A stretch of DNA of 64,000 nucleotides from Streptomyces sp. NRRL S-31 (GCF_000718775.1 NZ_JOCB01000019.1:25464-89463); one strand, 5' to 3'. Shown: positions 35,511-44,325, counted from the stretch's first letter. Notes: a model not told the origin generated them from the letters alone. A program made the numbers and translations.

Positions 35511-35589
35511 CAGGAAACGGTTCCGTCGCCGCGGGGCAGTGCCTCGTGGCGGCAGGAAAGGGTTCCGTCGCCGCGGGACAGCGCCTCGT
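35511..35589. repeat. two imperfect 37-bp direct repeats (42-bp period)
   Basis: Copies at 35511-35547 and 35553-35589 share CAGGAAA.GGTTCCGTCGCC and the following GCGGG.CAG.GCCTCGT with three mismatches. They lie in the otherwise empty 35400-35900 region between the ABC operon and the MarR gene; no coding role is seen. Confidence 0.65.
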
Positions 35590-35919
35590 CGAGACGTGAA
35601 CGGTCCGCGATCACCTTGCCGGGCTGAGCCTGCCGCGCCATGCCCTCCCTCCCGGTCAGCTCACGACCTGGAGCTCGGCATCGACGTCACCGACACCTCG
35701 CTCACCACCACGGGCGGATTCGTCGGCTCGCTGGAGCGAGAAGGCCCTGGCCCTCCTCGACGCTCCCCCGACGAAGGGCACGGGCGGGACGCCGCGGACA
35801 AAGGTCACGGGCGGGGGCGGCGAGGGCAAGGAGGCGGGCGGGGGCGGCCGGGTGCATCAGGCCCGCACGGGCCAGGGTAGTTGCAGACGCTTTATATAGG
35901 CACACGCGGTGTTTCAGCT
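35590..35919. other. intergenic region before the MarR promoter, no gene seen
   Basis: Low-complexity G/A/C-rich sequence (GGCACGGGCGGG type repeats near 35775-35870). The open frames encode Arg/Gly-rich shadows only. Composition changes sharply at 35880, where the AT-rich MarR promoter begins. Confidence 0.45.
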
Positions 35920-35949
35920 CTTGCAATAAAAGCTGTGTGCAAGTATGCT
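35920..35949 (+). promoter_or_regulatory. promoter with overlapping inverted repeat before MarR gene
   Basis: A -35 like TTGCAA at 35921-35926 and a -10 like TATGCT at 35944-35949 are separated by 17 bp. The inverted repeat CTTGCA-N12-TGCAAG (35920-35943) spans the spacer exactly, a classical position for repression. The MarR regulator encoded downstream is the likely ligand (autoregulation). Confidence 0.65.
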
Positions 35950-35984
35950 GGCCATCGACCGGCCCACCACCGAAGGAGGCTCCT

Positions 35985-36455
35985 GTGACCGCCACCGCCC
36001 CAGCGCTCTCCGTCCTGGCTCAGGGCTGGTGCGCCCTCTCCCTGCTGCACGGCAAGATCGAGACACACCTCGAACGCGCCCTGGAAACGGATCACGGCCT
36101 GAGCGCCCGCGAGTACGCGCTGCTCGACGTGCTCAGCCGGCAGCACGACGGAGACGGAGGGCACTTGCAAATGAAACAGGTCGCCGACGCCGTCGTCCTC
36201 AGCCAGAGCGCCACCACACGTCTGGTCACCCGACTGGAGGACCGCGGACTGCTGTCCCGCTACCTGTGCCCCACCGACCGCCGCGGGATCTACACCAACG
36301 TCACCGACGCCGGTGCGGAGCTGCTTGAGTCAGCGCGCCCCACTCACGACACCGCCCTGCGGGCGGCACTCGCCGAGGCAGCTCGGGACGCCAGGCTCGA
36401 ACCGCTGGTCCGAGCGTTGCAGTCGTCGCCCACCCCGATCGCGATCGCCGCCTGA
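35985..36455 (+). CDS. MarR-family transcriptional regulator
   Basis: A 156-residue winged-helix regulator: dimerisation helices at both ends, HGLSAREYALLDVLSRQ, recognition segment QMKQVADAVVLSQSATTRLVTRLEDRGLLSR and the wing CPTDRRGIYTNVTDAG with the conserved DRR. GTG 35985 follows AAGGAGG. It heads a three-gene operon with a quinone-oxidoreductase-like enzyme and a SnoaL protein, an arrangement typical of regulators that sense electrophiles or aromatic acids. It probably represses its own promoter through the overlapping inverted repeat. Confidence 0.92.
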   Translation: MTATAPALSVLAQGWCALSLLHGKIETHLERALETDHGLSAREYALLDVLSRQHDGDGGHLQMKQVADAVVLSQSATTRLVTRLEDRGLLSRYLCPTDRRGIYTNVTDAGAELLESARPTHDTALRAALAEAARDARLEPLVRALQSSPTPIAIAA

Positions 36456-36472
36456 AAGGAACACGTCCGCCC

Positions 36473-37402
36473 ATGAAAGCCATGGCACTGCGCCGGTACG
36501 GTCGTGCCGAAGACCTCGAATGGACAGAGCTGCCGGACCCGAAAGTGGCACCCGGGGAAGTCCTCGTCCGTGTGAAGGCGGCCGGGGTCAACCCGGTCGA
36601 CTGGAAGCTGGCCGAAGGCAGGCTCGACGCCGTCATGGAGACCGGCTTCCCGCTGGTTCCCGGCTGGGACGTGGCCGGGGTGGTGGAGCGAGTGGGTTTC
36701 GACGTCACCGAGTTCGCCCCCGGCGACGAGGTCTTCGGCTACATCCGCAAGGACTGGGCCCAGTTCGGCGCCTATGCCGAGCTGGTCTCCGCGCACGTCC
36801 GCCTGCTGGCTCCCAAGCCCGCCGCGCTCACCTGGGAGGAAGCGGCGGGCGTGCCCCTCGCGGGGCTCACCGCCTACCAGGCCGTCCGGCGCGTCGGCCT
36901 CCAGCCGGGCGAGACGTTGCTCGTGCACGGCGCGGCCGGGGGTGTCGGCTCGTTCGGGGTCCAGATCGCCACCGCCCTCGGGGCACGGGTCATCGCGACG
37001 GCGAGCGAGCGCAACCACGAGTTCGTCCGATCCCTGGGCGCCGTTCCCGTGACCTACGGGCCCGGTCTGCGTGACCGTGTCCGTGAGCAGGCCCCCCAAG
37101 GCGTGGACGCCGCTGTGGACTTCGCCGGGCACGACGCGGTGGACGTCTCGCTCGGCCTGCTCCAGGACCCCGGCCGGCTGGCCTCCGTCGTCGATCCCGA
37201 AGCCGCCGCCAAGGGCGGCCACTACGTGTGGGTGCGGCCGGACCGGACCGATCTCGACGCCCTGGCCGCCCTGGCCGACGACGGCCGGCTGACCGTCCAT
37301 GTCGACCGCGTCCTGCCCCTGAGCGAGGCGGCGGAAGCATGGCGCGTCAGCCAGGGCGGTCACACCAGAGGAAAGCTCGTCCTGTCGGTACCCGGGCGCT
37401 GA
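36473..37402 (+). CDS. zinc-independent NADPH:quinone reductase-like alcohol dehydrogenase (MDR)
   Basis: A 309-residue medium-chain dehydrogenase of the quinone oxidoreductase group. GroES-like part: VLVRVKAAGVNPVDWKLAEG and PLVPGWDVAGVVERVG; Rossmann part with LLVHGAAGGVGSFGVQIATALGARVIATAS. Catalytic-zinc cysteine and histidines of alcohol dehydrogenases are absent. It lies 17 bp after the MarR stop. The probable role is NADPH-dependent reduction of quinones or alpha,beta-unsaturated carbonyls that induce the operon. Confidence 0.9.
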   Translation: MKAMALRRYGRAEDLEWTELPDPKVAPGEVLVRVKAAGVNPVDWKLAEGRLDAVMETGFPLVPGWDVAGVVERVGFDVTEFAPGDEVFGYIRKDWAQFGAYAELVSAHVRLLAPKPAALTWEEAAGVPLAGLTAYQAVRRVGLQPGETLLVHGAAGGVGSFGVQIATALGARVIATASERNHEFVRSLGAVPVTYGPGLRDRVREQAPQGVDAAVDFAGHDAVDVSLGLLQDPGRLASVVDPEAAAKGGHYVWVRPDRTDLDALAALADDGRLTVHVDRVLPLSEAAEAWRVSQGGHTRGKLVLSVPGR

Positions 37403-37435
37403 ACGGCCCGGTCCCCCCGTGCGAAGGAGCACATC

Positions 37436-37807
37436 ATGACAGCAGCACCCACTCCATCGGTTCACCGTCGTCCGCGGGAGGTCTTCGCCGATCACGGTAC
37501 GCGGCTGGGCACGGGGGATCTCGACCGCGTCGCCGCCAACTACGCCGAGGACGCCGTCTTCATCACGCCGTCCGGCACCCTGCACGGCCGCGAAGGGGTC
37601 AAGGAGGCGATCGGCAAACTGCTGGCGGATCTCCCGGACGCCGACTGGGAACTGAAGCCGCAGTTCGCCGGTGACGTCCTGTTCCTCGAATGGTCCGCGG
37701 CCAGCCCGGCCGGGCGCCGCGTGGAAGACGGCGTCGACACCTTCGTCTTCCGCGACGGGCTCATCCAGGCCCAGACCGTCCGCTACACACTGATCACTGA
37801 CCACTGA
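37436..37807 (+). CDS. SnoaL-like/NTF2-fold protein of the MarR operon
   Basis: A 123-residue protein: FADHGTRLGTGDLDRVAANYAEDAVFITPSGTLHGREGVKEAIGKLLADLPDADWEL, then VLFLEWSAAS and VEDGVDTFVFRDGLIQAQTVRY. This is the stress-type SnoaL pattern of small dimeric cone-barrel proteins. RBS GAAGGAG precedes ATG 37436. It is the third gene of the MarR operon and may bind or isomerise the compound handled by the reductase. Reaction not predictable. Confidence 0.82.
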   Translation: MTAAPTPSVHRRPREVFADHGTRLGTGDLDRVAANYAEDAVFITPSGTLHGREGVKEAIGKLLADLPDADWELKPQFAGDVLFLEWSAASPAGRRVEDGVDTFVFRDGLIQAQTVRYTLITDH

Positions 37808-37904
37808 TCACCGACCGGCTCAAGGACCCGGCACGCCCCTCCGCCACGTCTCCGAAGCCGACGTCGAGACGGCATGCAAGAGCGAGCGGGGTTCCGCGCG
37901 GACG

Positions 37905-38117
37905 CTACGCCGCGGTTCCCGGCCCGGCTTCCCGCGGGTCGCCGTGCGGCCGGGTCAGCCCGTCGTCCGTCACCAGCCGGCGCTCCGGAGCCGTCGCGTC
38001 CAACTCCCAGTAGTGCAAGCACTCCTCGCAGCGGACACCGTCCACCAGGACGTCGTCCTCCCCGTTCGGGCAGTCCGTACCGTCCCCGCGCCCCGCGCAC
38101 ACTTCCGTAGCCCCCAT
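37905..38117 (-). CDS. small Cys-rich hypothetical protein
   Basis: A possible 70-residue gene from ATG 38117: MGATEVCAGRGDGTDCPNGEDD followed by GVRCEECLHYWELDA. Four cysteines (C-x8-C and CxxC) could hold a zinc ribbon, and the acidic first half plus Trp/Tyr centre look like a real small protein. The last 20 residues are Pro/Gly-rich. No clear RBS, so the call is tentative. Confidence 0.42.
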   Translation of the reverse strand: MGATEVCAGRGDGTDCPNGEDDVLVDGVRCEECLHYWELDATAPERRLVTDDGLTRPHGDPREAGPGTAA

Positions 38118-38274
38118 GGGTTCGACGGTGCGCTGCGTCCGCCACGGTCGGACAGAGGGCGTACAGGGCGCACAGGCGCTCAAGGTGGACGACACGTCCC
38201 GAATGAGCCCACCAGCCCGGTCGGCCGCTGCAAGTGCTTTCGTCCCTGCGGAGTCGCCACTTCCTGTAGCGAGG

Positions 38275-38498
38275 ACTTCCAGCTCGTGAGGGAGGTGGCG
38301 TTCAGCCCCGACGGCGCCACGCTCGCCGCCGGGAACAACGACGGCACCACACTCCTGTGGGACGCGGACCTCCCCGGTGCGGGGGCCATCGCCGACTCCG
38401 TCTGCCACGGGCTGGGACGCGACTTCACCGAGGCCGAGAAGACGGAATACCTCCGCGGCCAGAACTCCGCCCCGGTGTGCCCGGACCCGGAGCGCTGA
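38275..38498 (+). pseudogene. C-terminal WD40-protein remnant
   Basis: The frame reads LVREVAFSPDGATLAAGNNDGTTLLWDADLP, one complete WD40 blade, then the terminal segment VCHGLGRDFTEAEKTEYLRGQNSAPVCPDPER before a stop. This is the typical end of an actinobacterial STAND/WD40 protein (compare the end of the nSTAND gene downstream). Nothing upstream in the same frame continues the propeller, so only the last blade remains. Confidence 0.6.
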
Positions 38499-38682
38499 AC
38501 GGCCAGGGAGGGAGGCGGAGATGCCGGAGTTGGCGGACGAGTCACGCCATGAACACCGGCCTGACGCCGCTGACCGCGGTCCCACCGGTCCGATCAAGTC
38601 AATCCGTGCACGGGTAGTGACCGGCAGTCAGGTTGTCAGTAGGTTGGTCGCCCCAGCACATCGCACCGGTTGTGAGGACATC

Positions 38683-39093
38683 ATGGACCCGCTCGTGACC
38701 GCTGCCGCGACAGCGCTGGTCGGCACCATGGCCACGGACGCTTGGCAGCAGGTGCGGGCAACGGCCGTGGCGCTGTGGCAGCGGGCGCTCCCGGAGTCGT
38801 CGACGGCGGTCGACGCCGAACTGGCCCAGGTCCGCGAGGAGGTCGTGACAGCCCGCGCCGGCGACGACCGGCAGGCGGAGGCTGATCTCGCCCGGGAGTG
38901 GGGACTCCGGCTGGCCCGGCTGCTGCGTCAGGCACCTGAACTGGCGGAGGAGTTGCGCAGGTTGCTGGAGAACGAGTGGCTTCCTCTGCTGGCGGTCGCC
39001 GACGGGGACCAGGCCGCCGACATCCGGATGACCGCCAACGCCTCCGGGCAGGCACGGATCTACCAGGCCGGCCGGGACCAGCACATCACCTGA
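38683..39093 (+). CDS. small helical effector-like protein with C-terminal QAGRDQ motif
   Basis: A 136-residue protein, mostly alpha-helical (Ala/Leu/Glu-rich helices at about 10-110), ending NASGQARIYQAGRDQHIT. The last residues (126-136) match the N-terminal motif of the adjacent nSTAND NTPase (VLQAGRDQFV, residues 65-74). Adjacent effector/NLR-like pairs sharing such a short motif are described in bacteria as amyloid signalling pairs (BASS); the Gln-x-Gly core is RHIM-like. In that model the N-terminal helical domain is a membrane-targeting killing domain and the motif lets the activated NTPase template it. ATG 38683; the stop is 2 bases before the nSTAND start. Function inferred. Confidence 0.7.
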   Translation: MDPLVTAAATALVGTMATDAWQQVRATAVALWQRALPESSTAVDAELAQVREEVVTARAGDDRQAEADLAREWGLRLARLLRQAPELAEELRRLLENEWLPLLAVADGDQAADIRMTANASGQARIYQAGRDQHIT

Positions 39094-39095
39094 TC

Positions 39096-42000
39096 ATGGC
39101 GGAGCGAGAGGACAGGCCGTCCGGACCGGCCGCCGCCGGGCACGGGGACGACCCGGACCACAGGGGCCACGCGGACCACGGCGATGAGGAGGGGAGCGCG
39201 GACGGCCCTCCCGGGCACCGTCGTTCCGGTGAGGAGGACGACGGCCACCCCCTGGTGATGAACGCCACGGCTCACGGTGACAGTACGGTTCTCCAGGCCG
39301 GACGCGACCAGTTCGTCGCCGAGCGCGACCTGCACCTGCACTACCGCGACGGCGTCCGCGGTGCGCGCCGCGCCGACACCGTGTCACTGGTCGACGAGTG
39401 TCCCTACCCGGGGCTGGCGGCATTCGGCCCGGAGCAGGCGCGTTGGTTCTTCGGCCGGGACCGGCTGGTGGCCGAACTGGTCGAGCGTCTGGCCGAGTCC
39501 CTGGACGACGGCGGCGCCGTGGCGGTCGTCGCGCCGTCGGGAGCGGGCAAGTCGTCGCTGCTGAGGGCCGGACTGCTGCCTGCGATCGCCCGGGGCGCGC
39601 TCCCCGCGGCCGGGTCACGGCACTGGCCCCGCCTGGTGCTGACACCGACCGCACGTCCCATGACCGCACTGGCCCACCGGCTGGCCCCCCTGTTGGGTCT
39701 GCCGCCCGACGACGTCGTCCGGCTGCTGGACGACACTCCGGAGCAGGCGGCCGTCCGGCTGCGCGTCGATCCCGGTGATCGGGCGAGTTCCGAACATCAC
39801 CTCGGTCCCGGTCATCGGGCCGGTTCCGAACACCACCTCGATCCCGGTCATAGGGTCGATCCGGGGCATCGTGCCGGGGTCGTACCCGGGCAGGATCCCG
39901 CAGACCGGATCCGCACGGTCGACCGGCGCGTGGTCATCGTCGTGGACCAACTGGAGGAGATCTTCACCGAGTGCTCCGACCCGGTCGAACGGCAGGCCTT
40001 CCTCGACACCCTGGAGGTACTGGCCCGCCGCAGCCAGGCCGGCGAGGCGCCGGCCGCCCTGGTGGTCCACGGACTGCGCGCCGACTTCTACGCCCCGTGC
40101 GCGAGCCGTCCGCAACTGCGCGAGGCACTGCAACACCGCCAGGTGCTCGTCGGGCCGCTCAGCCCGGACGAGCTCAGGGAGGCTGTCGTCTTCGCGGCCG
40201 AGGACGTCGGTCTCACGGTCGAACCGGGGCTCGTGGACCTGCTGCTGCGCGACTTGGGGGCCGGCACCTCCGGCGGGCCCCGCACAGCCGGAGGGGAGGT
40301 GTACGAGGCGGGTCGGCTGCCGTTGCTCGCGCACGCGCTGCGCACCACCTGGCAGCAACGCCACGGCAGTACCCTCACCGTCGACGGCTACCGCAGTACC
40401 GGGGGCATTCACCACGCCGTCGCCACCACCGCCGAGCGCATCTTCCGGGATCTGGGTCCGGCATCCCGGCAGGCCGCGCGGTTGATGTTCCTTCGCCTGG
40501 TCCGGATCGGCGACGGCACCGAGAACACCCGCCGCCGCGCCCGCCGCACGGACCTCCTGGCGGGCATGGCCGACCCGGCGGCCGCAGCGGAGGTACTGGA
40601 GGCGTTCACGCGCAAACGCATGCTCACCCAGGCCGAGGACACCGTGGAGATCACCCACGAGGCGCTGCTGTCGGCGTGGCCGCGGTTGCGCGGATGGATC
40701 GACACCGACCGGGCCGGGAACCTGCTGCGCCAGCGGCTGGAGGACGACGCCGGAGCCTGGGAACACGACCGCGAGGACACCTCCAGGCTGTACCGGGGCG
40801 CCCGGCTGGACGCCGCCCGGGACTGGGCCGCGAGCAACGGGAGCGGCGTGCTGAGCCCCGCGGCCACCGCGTTCCTCACGGCTTCGGAAGGGGTCCGGCG
40901 GCAGGAGGCACGGCGGCGACTCGCCTGGATCGTCGCCCTGGCCGCTGTCGTGGCGTTGGCCTTGGTGGCCGGAGGCGCGGCCTGGCAGCAGAGCCGGGTC
41001 GCCGAGTCCCGCCAGGCGGAGGCGGCGGCCCGGCGGGCCGCCGCGGTCGCGGACAACATGCGGTACTCCGACCCGGTCACCGCCATGCGGCTCAGCCTGG
41101 CCGCCTGGCGGACCGCGCCCGACCTCGTCGAGACCCGCTCGGCCCTGCTGGGGTCGTGGATGCAGCTCGAGGAGGACCGCTTCCGGCCCACCGGGGCCAC
41201 GTCGGACGGTGAGTTCCGGCTCAGCGCCGACGGGCGGACCCTGGTGCAGGTCGCGGCCGGCCACGTCACCACCTGGGACGTGGCCGGGCACCGCCGTACG
41301 GGCAGGTTCCGCGGACCGGGCGAGGACTGGTACGGCCTGCTGGCGGTCAGCGGGGACGCCCGGCGGCTGGCGCTCGACACGGGCGGTGGGCTCGCCGTGT
41401 GGGACGTCCGGCGGGGCCGGACGGTGTGGGCGCCTGCCGGCGACCATTCCGGGAACGTGGCGGTCTTCGACAAGAACGGCCGTTCGCTCCTGCTGGCCGA
41501 CGAGGAGGGCGGTACGGTCGGCGGTCCCGTCACCACACGGCTGTGGGACCTGCGCACCCGCCGCACGCTGTTCCAGCGCCCGACCCCGGAGATCACCGGC
41601 GCTCGGATCAGCGACGACGACCGGTACGTCGCCCTGTGTCCCTCCTCGGGGCCGGTCCAGCTCTGGCGGGTCGCGGGGCAGCGGCGGGTGCCCCTACAGC
41701 ATGCTCCCGCCGTCGGCGACTCCGACCAGTGCGCCGTGGCGGTCAGCGGCGACGGGCGCCGGGTGACCTTCTCCGTGGGCCGTTCGCTGACGACGTGGGA
41801 CACCGCTTCCGGCCGCCGGACCCACCAGGTCCTGGGCCACGGATACGACTCCTTGCGCTACGGCTCCGACGGACGGTTGCTGATCGCCTCCGGGCAGGAG
41901 GGCATCGAGGTGTGGCGGCCGGGCGCGGAGGGGGCGCTCTTCACCTACCCGACCACCGCCGACTCGAGTGCCGCGGTGAGTCTCGACGCGGACAGCCGGT

Positions 42001-43238
42001 ACGTCCGTTATCTGGTGGGCGAACAGGGCGAGGCCGGCAACGGGGTGGCGGTCCGCACGGTCCGGCTGGCAGACCTCACCCGCCTGCCGCGGCAGGCGGA
42101 GGAAGCTCCGGCGACCTGGTACAGCCCCGACGGCCGACGGTTGCTGTCGGCGTGGCCGGCGGGCGAGGACGTGCGATTCGGGTTCGCCGATCCCGACGGC
42201 GGCCGGCTGGTGCGCCGGTTGCCGGATCCCGGACGGCCCGGCACCGGGCCCGTGCGGGACGGCGAGGACGACAAGGACGGAGAGGGCGTCGAGTGCTTCC
42301 CGCAGGCCGCGTTCAGCGCTGACGGCAACACCGCTGCCTACGCATTGGTGCCCGTGGACGAGAAGGTCACCCGGCAACCGGTGGTGGTCCGGCGCGCGGA
42401 CGGGAGGTCCGTCACCCTCTCGCTGCGGCTGTCCCACGACGAGGACGTCCGGGGCATCACGCTCACCCCCGGGGGACGCTGGCTGGTGACCTCTTCGAAG
42501 GAGGGTGGGGCGAACGGGCGGATGGTGGTCTGGGACGCGAGGACGGGGGCCAGGCACAGGACGATCCGCGGCATCGGCGGCGGCAGTCTCGCGGTGACCG
42601 CCGACGGACGCCGGGTCGCGGCCGGCGACGGCCAGTACGCCGACCTGTCCACCGGGCGGGTGGGACGGATGCCCCTGGACTTCGACACGGGCGGCGGCCC
42701 CGCCGCCGACGGCGGGACGGCCGACCCGGGGCCCGGCGGCGACGTCTCCGAGCTGGCGCTCAGCCGTGACGGCCGGTACGTGGCCGTCGGTGACGGGTCG
42801 GGGCGGGTGATCCTGCTGGACGGCACGCTGACGCGCCGACGAGGTGAGATCTCCGGTCTCTTCACCAGCCACCGGCAGGACTCGGCGGAGCCGGTCACCG
42901 CGCTCGCCTTCTCCGCGGACGGAACCACCCTGGCGGTCGGCGGGCTGGACGGTACCGTACGGCTGTGGGACGTCAGGTCCAACCAGGCACTCGGCACGAC
43001 GCTCCCCGCGCCGGCCGACCAGGTGCTGAGCCTGGTGTTCCGCGGTGGCGGCGCCGGGGGCAGCCTGTACGTGGCGAACCAGAACGTGCCCTCACGCGCC
43101 TACCCGGTGGCGCCGGCCTCCGTCGCGGCGGCGGTGTGCGCACGGGCCGGCGGCGGCCTCTCCCGGGCGGCATGGGCGGACTTCCTGGCCGAGGTGCCCT
43201 ACCGGAGGGTGTGCGAAGAGAACCTCGACAGTGGATGA
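39096..43238 (+). CDS. nSTAND1-type NTPase with WD40 repeats
   Basis: A 1380-residue signalling NTPase. Residues 1-60 are acidic and His/Gly-rich; 63-74 carry the STVLQAGRDQFV motif; 105-145 PYPGLAAFGPEQARWFFGRDRLVAELVERL leads into the P-loop APSGAGKSS (K152), Walker B RVVIVVDQLEEIF, and the arm region with ITHEALLSAWPRLRGWI. A membrane helix lies at about 608-630 (WIVALAAVVALALVAGGAAW), followed by a degenerate beta-propeller with WD40 blades to the end (last clear one: TALAFSADGTTLAVGGLDGTVRLWDV). A 12-residue tandem repeat interrupts the NTPase domain. Together with the small gene upstream it is a probable conflict or cell-death system. Confidence 0.88.
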   Translation: MAEREDRPSGPAAAGHGDDPDHRGHADHGDEEGSADGPPGHRRSGEEDDGHPLVMNATAHGDSTVLQAGRDQFVAERDLHLHYRDGVRGARRADTVSLVDECPYPGLAAFGPEQARWFFGRDRLVAELVERLAESLDDGGAVAVVAPSGAGKSSLLRAGLLPAIARGALPAAGSRHWPRLVLTPTARPMTALAHRLAPLLGLPPDDVVRLLDDTPEQAAVRLRVDPGDRASSEHHLGPGHRAGSEHHLDPGHRVDPGHRAGVVPGQDPADRIRTVDRRVVIVVDQLEEIFTECSDPVERQAFLDTLEVLARRSQAGEAPAALVVHGLRADFYAPCASRPQLREALQHRQVLVGPLSPDELREAVVFAAEDVGLTVEPGLVDLLLRDLGAGTSGGPRTAGGEVYEAGRLPLLAHALRTTWQQRHGSTLTVDGYRSTGGIHHAVATTAERIFRDLGPASRQAARLMFLRLVRIGDGTENTRRRARRTDLLAGMADPAAAAEVLEAFTRKRMLTQAEDTVEITHEALLSAWPRLRGWIDTDRAGNLLRQRLEDDAGAWEHDREDTSRLYRGARLDAARDWAASNGSGVLSPAATAFLTASEGVRRQEARRRLAWIVALAAVVALALVAGGAAWQQSRVAESRQAEAAARRAAAVADNMRYSDPVTAMRLSLAAWRTAPDLVETRSALLGSWMQLEEDRFRPTGATSDGEFRLSADGRTLVQVAAGHVTTWDVAGHRRTGRFRGPGEDWYGLLAVSGDARRLALDTGGGLAVWDVRRGRTVWAPAGDHSGNVAVFDKNGRSLLLADEEGGTVGGPVTTRLWDLRTRRTLFQRPTPEITGARISDDDRYVALCPSSGPVQLWRVAGQRRVPLQHAPAVGDSDQCAVAVSGDGRRVTFSVGRSLTTWDTASGRRTHQVLGHGYDSLRYGSDGRLLIASGQEGIEVWRPGAEGALFTYPTTADSSAAVSLDADSRYVRYLVGEQGEAGNGVAVRTVRLADLTRLPRQAEEAPATWYSPDGRRLLSAWPAGEDVRFGFADPDGGRLVRRLPDPGRPGTGPVRDGEDDKDGEGVECFPQAAFSADGNTAAYALVPVDEKVTRQPVVVRRADGRSVTLSLRLSHDEDVRGITLTPGGRWLVTSSKEGGANGRMVVWDARTGARHRTIRGIGGGSLAVTADGRRVAAGDGQYADLSTGRVGRMPLDFDTGGGPAADGGTADPGPGGDVSELALSRDGRYVAVGDGSGRVILLDGTLTRRRGEISGLFTSHRQDSAEPVTALAFSADGTTLAVGGLDGTVRLWDVRSNQALGTTLPAPADQVLSLVFRGGGAGGSLYVANQNVPSRAYPVAPASVAAAVCARAGGGLSRAAWADFLAEVPYRRVCEENLDSG
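39768..39876 (+). repeat. 36-bp tandem repeat inside the nSTAND gene
   Basis: Units at 39768-39803 and 39804-39839 encode DPGDRASSEHHL and GPGHRAGSEHHL; a third, diverged partial unit follows (DPGHRVDPGHRAG). The insert lies between the P-loop and Walker B parts of the NTPase domain and is probably a flexible loop of variable copy number. Confidence 0.8.
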
Positions 43239-43445
43239 GCGTGGCGTCCCGGGGCGGGCCTGGTTCGATCGGTCCGGCCGTCGGCGGGGCGTGCCGGGTG
43301 CTACGGAAACCGCACTTGGCCGGATAGCGGCTGGCGATGACTCCGACGCGCGCGGCACGCTGGCTCGTGGCGTGACCAGTGCCTGGCAACCGTAGCCGAA
43401 GCTCTACCAGGCCGACCCGTCTCCGGAGTGTGCGTGGGGGTGCCC

Positions 43446-43856
43446 GTGAAGGCTCACAAGCGTGTCACTACGACCTTCCTCTCAGTCGCACTGTGCAGTG
43501 GCACCGTGCTCCTCGCGCCCGTGGCGCAGGCGCACGAGCAGTCGCCGACAGCGGCGACCAGCTGCTACGGAAGTGCACACTCGTACTTCAAACCGGACGG
43601 CGACGAGACATACCCGGCCGGCAGCGGCCTTCTCACCACCACGAGCAATTGCAGCGACATCAACTTGAAGCCCAACACCGACCGTTACGTCGCTGTGTGC
43701 TGGGACACCGGAGGACCCGTAGCCCCCTGCCAGGACCACTACACCCTGGCGTACGCGGGTCAGTGGAACGTGATCGCCACGGACGTCTACGACGGTACGC
43801 GGTTCTTCTTCACTTTCCGGTCGACCGCGCAATCCTCCGGATCCTGGGCCGGCTGA
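43446..43856 (+). CDS. small secreted protein
   Basis: A 136-residue exported protein. Signal peptide: MKAHKRV, hydrophobic TTFLSVALCSGTVLLAPVA, cleavage near AQA-HE. The mature part has four cysteines (TSCYGS, SNCSD, AVCWD, APCQD), suggesting two disulfides, and many Tyr/Thr residues (GSAHSYFKPDGDETYPAG, YTLAYAGQW, FFFTFRS). No family recognised. Start chosen at GTG 43446 after a GGGGG run; in-frame GTG codons at 43428, 43434 and 43440 are alternatives. It lies just upstream of the I36-type secreted protein, possibly as part of one secreted set. Confidence 0.7.
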   Translation: MKAHKRVTTTFLSVALCSGTVLLAPVAQAHEQSPTAATSCYGSAHSYFKPDGDETYPAGSGLLTTTSNCSDINLKPNTDRYVAVCWDTGGPVAPCQDHYTLAYAGQWNVIATDVYDGTRFFFTFRSTAQSSGSWAG

Positions 43857-43914
43857 TCACGCGATGGTACGGACGCTCAGTCCTTGCCCCCTCCGGCCTT
43901 CGAGAGGATGTCTC

Positions 43915-44325
43915 GTGAAACACGTTCGAACGGCGAAAAGCACACGTCTGAAGCTCGCTGCCGGTTTCTTCCTGGGAACCGTGACCTTCGCGCTGACCAC
44001 CGTGACGACGGGAACGGCCGAAGCCGCGGACTGCCCGTCCGGCGCGCTGTGCGCCTACACCTCGACGTACGAGACCGGCTCACGCGGGGCCGTCTACGAG
44101 GACAACAGGGACCTCACGGGCTTCTCCCAGTTCCGTGGTGCCGAGTCCCTGTGGAACGCCGGCACCTCCTGCAACGTGCGGGTCTACAGCGAGCGCAACT
44201 ACACCGGACACTACTGGACACTGCCCCGGGGCACGGGGATGTACTCGCTCAACGACGTGGCGAACAACCCGGAGTGGGGCACGGCTCTGTATCACCACGT
44301 GTACTCCGACAACTGGTGTGTATGA
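43915..44325 (+). CDS. peptidase inhibitor family I36-like secreted protein
   Basis: A 136-residue exported protein. Signal peptide to about TGTAEA. The mature part is a beta/gamma-crystallin-like I36 domain: DCPSGALCAYTSTYETGSRGAVYEDNRDLTGFSQF, then the repeat NVRVYSERNYTGHYWTLPRGTGMYSLNDVANNPEWG, closing with DNWCV. The family contains the metalloprotease inhibitor SMPI of Streptomyces. GTG 43915 follows GAGAGG. Its stop overlaps the ATG of the lipoprotein gene (ATGA), so both are co-translated. Inhibitory activity is inferred. Confidence 0.85.
   Translation: MKHVRTAKSTRLKLAAGFFLGTVTFALTTVTTGTAEAADCPSGALCAYTSTYETGSRGAVYEDNRDLTGFSQFRGAESLWNAGTSCNVRVYSERNYTGHYWTLPRGTGMYSLNDVANNPEWGTALYHHVYSDNWCV

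Noticed and set aside
38976..39095. N-terminal extension of the nSTAND gene by 40 codons
   Set aside because: The extension overlaps the small effector gene in another frame; ATG 39096, 2 bases after that stop, is a better start.
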